A stretch of DNA of 64,000 nucleotides from Deltaproteobacteria bacterium (lineage in GTDB: Bacteria; Myxococcota_A; UBA9042; PHBI01), in assembly GCA_020632715.1 (NCBI GenBank), contig JACKFA010000013.1, positions 62,001-126,000 on the forward strand. Reading direction: 5' to 3'. Positions 40,266-47,844 of this stretch are shown in pieces; positions within the stretch are counted from its first letter, which is position 1; every line of letters begins with the position of its first letter. Made by a program: the position numbers and the translations under genes. The notes under the pieces are model-generated. The model was given only the letters and a program-made list of their open reading frames with translations, was not told the origin of the DNA and ran no database searches.

Positions 40266-43065
40266 CGCGACCCTACGCCGGCCCCGGACGCGGCTCTTCG
40301 GGCGCGCCGAGGAGCTCGCCACGCTCGCCGCCTGGGCCGCCGAGGGGGCGCCGCTCGTCACGATCACGGGGGGCGCCGGCGTCGGCAAGACCCGGCTCGC
40401 CATCGAGCACGTGCTCCGTGACCCGGGCGGCGCGGGCCCCGCCGCGCTCATCGACGTCGGCGGCGCCGCCTCCGCCGGGGAGGGGCTCGCGAGCGTCGCG
40501 CAGGCCCTGGGGTGGAGGTCGCGGGCGCGCCGCCGACGCGGGCGTCGCGGCCGCGCTCGGGGCCTGGCTCGCCGCTCACGACGGCGCTGTCGTGGTCCTC
40601 GACGAGGTCGACCGCCACGTGGCGGCGCTGGGGCCGCACCTCGTGGCCATCGCCGCCGCGGCGCGCGCGCGGGCTCGTCGTCACGTCGCGGGAGCGGCTC
40701 GCGGTGGCTGGCGAGCGCGTGCTCGAGCTGGGGCCGCTCATCGCGGCGGACGGCGGAGAGGCCGGCGTCGCCGAGGCCGTCGCGCTCTTCCTCGACCGCG
40801 CCGAGCGCTCCGGCGCCGACGGGCGCTTACGACGCCGACGAGCGGCGCGCCCTCGCCGAGCTCGTGCGGCGGCTCGACGGCCTGCCGCTCGCGCTCGAGC
40901 TCGCCGCCGCCCGGGCGGACGTCCTCCCCCCGACGCGCCTCCTCGCGCTCGCGGCGCGCCGCCTCGACGCGCTCGCGGCCGCGGTCGCGCCCGGTGGTCG
41001 CCGCGTGAGCCTCCAGGACGCCGTCGCGCTCTCCTGGGAGCTCCTCCCGGACGAGGGCCGCCTCGCCCTCCTCGGCCTCGCCGCCCTGAACGGCCCCTTC
41101 GACGCGGCGGCCAGCGCCGCCGTGCTCGGCCTCGAGGGGGCCATCGCCTGGCGGGTCGTCCTCGACCTCGCGCGGCGCTCCCTCGTCGTGACCCAGGGCC
41201 CCGATCAGGCGCGCCTCTCCGACCTCGTCCGCCGCTTCGCGCGCGCCGAGGCGGAGCGGCAGGGGCTCCTCGTCGCCGCCGCCGCCCGGCGCGACGCGCA
41301 CCTCCTCGAGCTCGCCGAGGGTCGCTACGCGGTGAGCCGCAGAGCCGGCGGCGCGGCCGCGCTCGCCGAGCTCGGCTTCCTGCGCGAGGCGCTCGGCGCG
41401 ACCGTCGCCGAGGCCATCGCCGGGGGCCCGGCCATCGCCGAGGCGGGGCTGCGCGCGGCGTTGGTGCTCGCCCTGCACGCCCGGCGCGCGTGCCTCCCGC
41501 CCTGGGGGCTCGGCGAGCTCGGCGTGCTCGAGGCGCGCGCGGAGGCGGCGCCGCTCGGGCTCAGGATCGACGCGCTCCTGCTGCTCGCCCGCCTCGAGAC
41601 GGACGCCGGCCGCCCCGAGGCGCTCTCGCGGCTCGAGCGCGCGCGCGGCCTCGCCGACGCGGCGCACGGCCCGGAGGCGGCGGCCTACCGCGCGCGGGTG
41701 GCCGTCCATCTCGGTCGCTGGGCGTTCGATCGGAGCCGCTTCGACGAGGCGGCGCGACACGACGCCGAGGCCCTCGCCGACGCGCTCGCCGCGGGCCCGG
41801 TCGCCGACGAGGTCCGCGCCATGGCCCTCACCAACATGACGATGGCCGCGATCCGCCTCGGCCGCGCGTCGGCGCCGGGCGTCGCCGGCGGCGAGCCGGT
41901 GGACGCCCTCGCGCGGCTCGCCGAGGCGCGCGCGCTCTTCGTGTCCGCCGGCGCCCTCGATCGGGTGCCGCTCCACATGGCGATCGTCTTCTTCGTGGCG
42001 AGCCAGCTCGGCGAGCTCGAGCGCGGGCGCGAGGCGCTCCTCGACGGCCTCGCCGTGGCGCGCGACGTCGGGGCGCCGCGCGACGCGATCGTCCTCGGGA
42101 GCTACCTCGGCGTCAGCGACCTCGACCGGGGCGAGCTCGCCGCCGCCCGCGCCCACCTCGAGGGCGCCTACGACCGCGGTCGCCGCGGCTTCGAGCGCCT
42201 CGCGGGGCAGTGCGCCGTGATGGTGGCCTGGGTCGAGCTCGAGCGCGGCGACCTCGCGGCGACCGCGCGCTGGTGCCAGATCGCGCGCGAGCAGCTCGGC
42301 CCCTTCGGCTCCACCTGCGAGCTCGCGTTCGTCGGCGCGGTCGACGCGGCGCGAGCCGCGCTCGGCGGGGACCTGGTCGCCGCCTGGGAGCAGCGCGCGC
42401 GCCTCGATCCCGCCATGCTCGCGCGCGACGACGGCGTCAGCGCGGCCGCGAGCGGGCTCGGCGCCGTGGTCGAGCTCGCTGCGCTCGCCGCGGCGCGGGC
42501 GGCCGGCGACGAAGGCGCCGCCACGCTCGCGCGCGACGCCGCGGCCGCGCACCGGAGCACCTCCGCGCCGCGGCCGGCCACGGCGACGACGCGCGGCGCG
42601 CCTCGGGCTCGTGGAGCGGGCCTGGGCGGCCGCCGAGGAGGGCGCGGGCGAGGTCCTCTGCGTCGCCCCGGCGGCGCCGCCCTGCGCCTCGGCGGGAGCG
42701 GCCGCCCGTGGGAGCCGATGGCGCGGCGACCGACCCTCGCGCGCGTCCTCGCGGCGCTCGTCCGCGCGCGGCTCGACCGCCCGGGGGAGCTCCTCGACGG
42801 CGCCGCGCTCGGCGAGGCGGGCTGGCCGGGGGAGCGGATGCAGGCGGAGTCGCGGGACAACCGGCTCTACGTCGCGCTCTCGAAGCTCCGCCAGGCGGGC
42901 CTCGACGACGCGCTCGAGACGCTGCCGGGCGGCTGGCGGCTGCGCCCGACGCTCGGCGTGCTCTGCGTCGAGCCGGCCGCGTGGCCAGGCCCGTCCGCGG
43001 CGCCCGCGCCGCCGAGGTCGGCGCCCGGGCGCGCTCGCGGGCGAGCCAGCCGGCGCCGCCCGTGA
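40255..43065 (+). pseudogene. AfsR-like ATPase regulator 2, frameshifted
   Basis: Paralogue of the upstream gene, overlapping its end by 11 bp. STAND NTPase: LFGRAEELATLAAWA, P-loop GGAGVGKTRLA, RRLDGLPLALELAAARAD. TPR-like middle; C-terminal winged helix: RRPTLARVLAALVRARL, LGEAGWPGERMQAESRDNRLYVALSKLRQAG, GGWRLRPTLG. The open frame runs through, but conserved pieces lie in other frames. At about 40530-40675 is GAWLAAHDGAVVVLDEVDRH; at about 40675-40825 is GLVVTSRERLAVAGERVLE. At about 42550-42665 are HLRAAAGHGDDARRASG and LVERAWAAAEEGAGEVLCV. So at least six indels cluster in two places that cancel out. The C-terminus past the winged helix is Pro/Arg-rich. Confidence 0.7.
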
Positions 43066-43102
43066 TAGAAGCGCGTTGAGACGATGAGCGAGGAGACACA
43101 CC

Positions 43103-43579
43103 GTGATCGACCATGAGCTCCCCTGGGAGGGCGGCTGCCGCTGCGGCGCCCTCCGCTTCCGCGTCAGCGCGCCCGAGATGCTCGCGTCCGCCTGCCACTG
43201 CACGGGCTGCCAGCGCATGTCCGGCAGCGCCTTCTCGCTGACGCTCACCGTGCCGGCGCAGGCGTTCGAGGTGACGAAGGGCGAGGCCGTGCTCGGCGGG
43301 GCCAAGGGCCCGATCGCGCATCACCACCACTGCCCCGAGTGCCTCTCGTGGGTCTACACGACCGCCGAGGGCATGGAGGACCAGTTCGTCAACGTCCGCG
43401 CGACGATGCTCGACGACGCGCGCGGCTTCGAGCCCTATCTCGAGGTCTGGACCTCCGAGAAGCTCCCGTGGGTCACGACCCCCGCGGAGGTGAGCTTCGA
43501 GCGCGAGCCCGACTTCTCGCAGTACGGGCGCTTCCTCGCCGACTACGCGGCCTGGCGCGCCGCGCGCGCGGGGGGCTGA
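43103..43579 (+). CDS. GFA-family zinc protein (glutathione-dependent formaldehyde-activating-like)
   Basis: 158 residues, GTG start after GAGGAG. The GFA/CENP-V fold is shown by GGCRCGALRFRV, ACHCTGCQRMSGSAFSL and the later zinc ligands in HHHHCPECLSWVYT. Family members bind two zinc ions; the founding enzyme joins glutathione to formaldehyde, but most relatives have unknown substrates. A further motif is the FVNVRATMLDDARGFEPYLEVW region. It stands alone between the AfsR-like pair and a structured intergenic region. Confidence 0.88.
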   Translation: MIDHELPWEGGCRCGALRFRVSAPEMLASACHCTGCQRMSGSAFSLTLTVPAQAFEVTKGEAVLGGAKGPIAHHHHCPECLSWVYTTAEGMEDQFVNVRATMLDDARGFEPYLEVWTSEKLPWVTTPAEVSFEREPDFSQYGRFLADYAAWRAARAGG

Positions 43580-43627
43580 GAGGGGGGCGCGCGGACTGGG
43601 GGGGCGCGCGACCGGGCTCGGGAGCGC

Positions 43628-43691
43628 GCCGCAGGCGGGCGACGTACCCGTCTGCCGTGTTCGGGGTATGTGCCCGGCCGCCTGCGGTGGC
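43628..43691. other. Extended hairpin in intergenic region
   Basis: Outer arms CCGCAGGCGG (within 43628-43640) and CCGCCTGCGG (43678-43687), with an inner imperfect pair ACGTACCC/GGGGTATGT. It could end GFA transcription or structure the leader of the peptidase gene, whose ATG is 86 bp on. No U-tract. Confidence 0.35.
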
Positions 43692-43776
43692 GCAGGGTCG
43701 CGTCGTGAGCCGGCGGGCGCCGCGGTGGCGCCGGTCGGGCTCGACTCGTCCGACCCTCATCCCGCGAGGTCCCCCC

Positions 43777-46700
43777 ATGAGCTCCCGCCCGCCCACCCTC
43801 GGCACGCGACGGCGTCACGCGCTGCTCGCGCTCGCCGCGGCGCTCGCTGCGTCGGCGTCCGTCGTCGCCTGCAACGAGGACGCCTCCATCCCCGGCACGA
43901 CGCCCGCCGCCCCGACCGGCGGCCTCGCCGTCACGGTCTCCCCCCTCGACCTCGCCGACGTCGGCGACGTCTGCTACGCGATGACGGTCACGTCCCGCGC
44001 AGGTCTCGTGTGGTCGAAGTCCGGGCTCTGCGCCGACGAGCTCGGCGACGGCACCGGCAACGTCAGCGTCATCGCCCCCTGCGACGCCTCGGGCGACGGC
44101 GCCAACACGGTGAGCCTCGTCGTCGAGAACCTCTACGCGGACGGCGAGCGCGCGGTGCCCCTCGACCGCGCGAGCTGGCTCAACCCCTGCGGCGATCCCA
44201 CCGAGGCCGACTACGACGGCAACCCCGCCTGCGTCCAGGCCGCCCGCTGCGTCGCGAACAGCGACACGCCGGTCAGCTACGACCTCACCATCCTCCGCAG
44301 CTCGGCGCGCGGCTTCTTCGACATCGCGGTCGCCTTCGACGACATGTTCTGCGCCGCGAAGGTCGACTGCGAGGGCCCGGACGGCGATCCGCTGCGGCTC
44401 GTCTACGATCCGACGACCCACGAGGCCGTCGAGAGCGTGGTCTTCGCGCTCGCGTGCACCGACGGCGACGCCACGAGCGGCGCCGACGACGCGACCCACC
44501 TCTACCTCGACGACCTCGTCCTCCGCTGTGGCGACGCGACCTTCGCCATCGACCCCTCGCGCGGCCCCGGCTTCCTCTGGCCGGACGGCGCCGGCGCCCC
44601 CGATCCGCTCGTCCAGGGCGTCGTCTACACGGGCGTCGACACGATGCCGGTCGGCGACGTCGCCGCCGACGACGTGTACTGGAGCGTCGCCCTCGGGCTC
44701 GATCCGACCTACCTCGCCGCGCTCCCGGACGGCGTCGGCTGCGTCCTCGAGACGAAGGCCACCGCCTCGCGCGGGCCGCTCGCGGGCGGCCGCACCCCCG
44801 ACGGCGCGATCTACCCGTTCATCTCGGTGTCGGTGCCCCTCGCCGACCGCCGCGGCCGCCTCTGCTCGCGCCACCCGCTGAACGGTGACGCGCCGAACGA
44901 CGGCGTCCGCACGAGCTACACGCGCCCGAGCGCCGACGGCGCGCCGCCCGCGCCCGTGGGCTTCCAGTACGAGGCGAGCGCGGACGTCGGCGTCGTCACC
45001 GTGCGGCCGACCGGCGACGGGCGCGGCTTCGACCCGTGCGCGGGCGTGGTCTGCGGCGAGAACGAGCGCTGCGTCGGCGACGCGCGCGTCGGCCACTGCG
45101 AGTGCGCCCCCGGCTTCGCGAGCGTCGAGGGCCGCGGCTGTCAGGATATCGACGCCTGCGCGCTCTACCCGTGTCCGGAGGGGTTCACGACGTGTCAGGA
45201 TCTGCCGGCGCCCGCGCTCGGCGACGTGTACGGGCGCGTCTGCGGCCCGTGGCGCGACGTCCCGCGTGACGCGGAGCCGATCTCCGAGGAGGAGCTCCAG
45301 GCGCTCGCCGAGGTTGGCACGCTCGTCCCGATGTCGGCCGACTGGCGGAACCAGGCGCAGGTCGCGGACGCCGAGATGGACGCCGCCGACGCCGCCACCC
45401 TCGCGCCGCTCGTCGCGAACGACGAGGCCCTGCGGCGCCGGATCTACGACACGCGCCTCGACGAGGGCAGCGTCGTCCTCGCCGACGGCAACGTCGAGAC
45501 CCTGCTCCCCGTCGGGCGCGACGGCCACCGGCCGATCACGCTGAACGCGGGGCGGACCCGGCTCCACGAGATCGCCGAGGCGCACCGCCGCTTCAACACG
45601 AAGGAGAACCAGATCCGCATCTACGCGGCGCTCTACCCGCGCCTCTCGTCCGATTGCGTCGCGAGCCGCCCGCTGCCGGCCGACGCCGCCGATCTCCCGC
45701 TCGCCGCCCTGAAGCGGCTCAACAAGGAGCTCGCCCGCTGCTGGCGCGACGCCATCGCGGATCTCGGACCCACCCCCGAGCGCGAGCCCGTGCTCCCCGC
45801 GCCCGCCGACTATGTGGGCGCCGCGGACCCGCCGGGAGACAGCGAGTACCACGGTGACGTCTCCGGCGATGAGTGCCTGCCGTCTACGAACGGCTACTAC
45901 AAGTCGCGGAACTGGACCGGGAAGTCCCTCGAGACCGGCGTGAAGAACCAGGGACGACGCGGCGCGTGCGTCGCGTTCGCGACGGTCGGGGCCATGGAGC
46001 GAGGCGTTCGCTTCAGCGAGAACCGCTGGGTGAACCTCTCCGAGCAGGCGCTCTACGCGTACGCGAAGCTCACGCTCGAGCCCGGCCCGCAGAAGGACGG
46101 GCTCGTGACCTCGAAGCTCCTGCCGACCCTCGCGGAGGTCGCGTTCAAGGTGCCGTTCGAGCAGATCTGGCCCTACAACGCCTCGCCCTCCCGGGAGGAC
46201 TGCCTCATCCACCCGGAGCTCTGCGATCCCATCGCGCACCGCTGGGTGGACTCGTGCGTCGACCGGGTCACCCAAGAGGACTACGACGGCCCCGCGTGCA
46301 GCGATCTCTCGCACCAGGCGAAGCTCGTGACCGTCGCCGGCGGCGTCTACTCCTGGGTCCCCACCACCCCGCAGAACGGCGTCTACTCCATCTTCGCCAC
46401 CGCTCAGCTCGACGACATCGAGGACAGCGACTCCGCCTCGCTCGTGACGGCGGTCGCGGGGCTCGGCTTCGGCGTCGTGATGGGCTTCGACGTCTACCCG
46501 AGCTTCAAGGCCGTCGCCTCCACGGATCTCCAGCCGTCCTCGCAGTACGCCGGCGTCTGGGACGGCATCCGCTGGAACGAGGAGAAGGAGGGCTCGCACG
46601 CGATCGAGGTCTCCGGCGTCATCTCGACGGGGAGCAGCTATGGCGGCGGGCTCATCGTCCTGAAGAACAGCTGGAGCACGTGCTTCGGTGACGGCGGCTA

Positions 46701-47709
46701 CGCGTACATCGCGTTCTCCGCCGCGGGCGACGTGACGACCTCGGTCACGGCGCTCTTCCCGAAGCAGACGGGGTACAACGAGGCGCCGAAGGTCGCGATC
46801 ACGAGCCCCACGACGGCGTCGTCGTACTCCGTTCTCGCCGGCGAGCAGCTCCACTTCGCGGGGAGCGCGACGGACACCGAGGACGGCTCGGCCTGCTGCG
46901 GGCTCAAGTGGACCCTGTCGCCCGGCGGCCAGGTGCTCGGCAACGGCACGTCGGTCGACGTCTCGTTCGCGACGACCGGCACGCGCACCGTCACCCTCAC
47001 GGCGACCGACAGCCTCGGCAAGAAGACCTCGAAGAAGGTCACCGTGGCCGTGACCAACGCCGACCCGGAGGTGACCATCGACACGCCGTCGAACGGGCAG
47101 ATCCTCTACCGCGACGTGCCGTTCATCGCGACCGGGCACGCGACCGACCCCGACCACCTCGGCGGCGTCCCGTGCTCCGCCCTGCACTGGTCGAGCACCG
47201 TCGCGAGCGACTCGCTGAACGGCGCTGTCGGCTGTGAGAAGCAGGTGACCTTCACGACGCTCGGCTACCGCGTCCTCACGCTGTCCGCGGCCGACGGCTA
47301 CGGCGGCGCCGACTCGGCGACCGTCATCGTGCAGGTCGTGGACGTCCCCGCCGGCGCCCCGCCGCAGGTGACGATCACCCACCCCTACGGGACCGAGGCG
47401 GCGCCGTACTCCGTGGCCAACCCGAGCGCGACGCTCACGCTCTCTGCCACCGTCTACAGCCCCGGCGGCTTCTTCGACTGCCCGGCGGGCGCGCCGAGCT
47501 GCAAGAGCTACGCGTGGCAGGCGCGGAAGGTCGGGACGGCCGCGTGGACGCCCATCGGCACCACGAAGAACCTGGTCTGGACGCCGACCTCGACGTTCTC
47601 GTTCTACGGGTGCAGCCCGACGACGGTCGAGGCGCAGCTCTGCGTGACGGACCCGAACGGGACGACCTGCAAGAGCACGTTCCTGTCGATGTACCGCCCG
47701 CCGTGCTGA
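43777..47709 (+). CDS. Papain-like peptidase lipoprotein C with EGF and PKD-like domains
   Basis: 1310 residues. Lipobox SVVAC (Cys32). The bipartite family domain (about 50-395) carries GFFDIAVAFDDMFCAAKVDC, YWSVALGLDP and TPDGAIYPFISVSVPLADRRG, here contiguous. EGF-like module 419-455 (CAGVVCGENERC, HCECAPGF). A prodomain-like helical region about 500-695. C1A peptidase about 700-990: Gln725 and Cys731 (VKNQGRRGACVAFAT), His941 (EGSHAIEVSG), Asn964 (LIVLKNSWST). Two PKD-like domains about 1003-1190 and a third Ig-like domain to the end. It is expected to be surface-anchored and proteolytically active. Start ATG at 43777, with only a weak SD. Confidence 0.85.
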   Translation: MSSRPPTLGTRRRHALLALAAALAASASVVACNEDASIPGTTPAAPTGGLAVTVSPLDLADVGDVCYAMTVTSRAGLVWSKSGLCADELGDGTGNVSVIAPCDASGDGANTVSLVVENLYADGERAVPLDRASWLNPCGDPTEADYDGNPACVQAARCVANSDTPVSYDLTILRSSARGFFDIAVAFDDMFCAAKVDCEGPDGDPLRLVYDPTTHEAVESVVFALACTDGDATSGADDATHLYLDDLVLRCGDATFAIDPSRGPGFLWPDGAGAPDPLVQGVVYTGVDTMPVGDVAADDVYWSVALGLDPTYLAALPDGVGCVLETKATASRGPLAGGRTPDGAIYPFISVSVPLADRRGRLCSRHPLNGDAPNDGVRTSYTRPSADGAPPAPVGFQYEASADVGVVTVRPTGDGRGFDPCAGVVCGENERCVGDARVGHCECAPGFASVEGRGCQDIDACALYPCPEGFTTCQDLPAPALGDVYGRVCGPWRDVPRDAEPISEEELQALAEVGTLVPMSADWRNQAQVADAEMDAADAATLAPLVANDEALRRRIYDTRLDEGSVVLADGNVETLLPVGRDGHRPITLNAGRTRLHEIAEAHRRFNTKENQIRIYAALYPRLSSDCVASRPLPADAADLPLAALKRLNKELARCWRDAIADLGPTPEREPVLPAPADYVGAADPPGDSEYHGDVSGDECLPSTNGYYKSRNWTGKSLETGVKNQGRRGACVAFATVGAMERGVRFSENRWVNLSEQALYAYAKLTLEPGPQKDGLVTSKLLPTLAEVAFKVPFEQIWPYNASPSREDCLIHPELCDPIAHRWVDSCVDRVTQEDYDGPACSDLSHQAKLVTVAGGVYSWVPTTPQNGVYSIFATAQLDDIEDSDSASLVTAVAGLGFGVVMGFDVYPSFKAVASTDLQPSSQYAGVWDGIRWNEEKEGSHAIEVSGVISTGSSYGGGLIVLKNSWSTCFGDGGYAYIAFSAAGDVTTSVTALFPKQTGYNEAPKVAITSPTTASSYSVLAGEQLHFAGSATDTEDGSACCGLKWTLSPGGQVLGNGTSVDVSFATTGTRTVTLTATDSLGKKTSKKVTVAVTNADPEVTIDTPSNGQILYRDVPFIATGHATDPDHLGGVPCSALHWSSTVASDSLNGAVGCEKQVTFTTLGYRVLTLSAADGYGGADSATVIVQVVDVPAGAPPQVTITHPYGTEAAPYSVANPSATLTLSATVYSPGGFFDCPAGAPSCKSYAWQARKVGTAAWTPIGTTKNLVWTPTSTFSFYGCSPTTVEAQLCVTDPNGTTCKSTFLSMYRPPC

Positions 47710-47777
47710 TCGCCCGGCGGTGAGGCGTCTCCCGGGGCGCGGCGCAGGGGTGCGCCGGGTCCCGGGCGGCGACGTGC

Positions 47778-47825
47778 CGCCCCTCCGCGTCGGCGGTGGT
47801 CCACGCGGAGGGGCGACCTTTCTCC
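47778..47825 (+). terminator. Perfect 13-bp stem terminator after peptidase gene
   Basis: CGCCCCTCCGCGT (47778-47790) and ACGCGGAGGGGCG (47803-47815) are exact complements around a 12-nt loop, followed by ACCTTTCTCC. It is 69 bp after the plus-strand stop and 20 bp before the convergent stop at 47845. Confidence 0.65.
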
Positions 47826-47844
47826 GGCAGCCCCGGTGTCTCTC

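Noticed and set aside
38615..42665. Programmed ribosomal frameshifting in the AfsR-like genes
   Set aside because: Shifts occur in both directions at many places, without slippery heptamers or conserved structures. Sequence error or decay explains it better.
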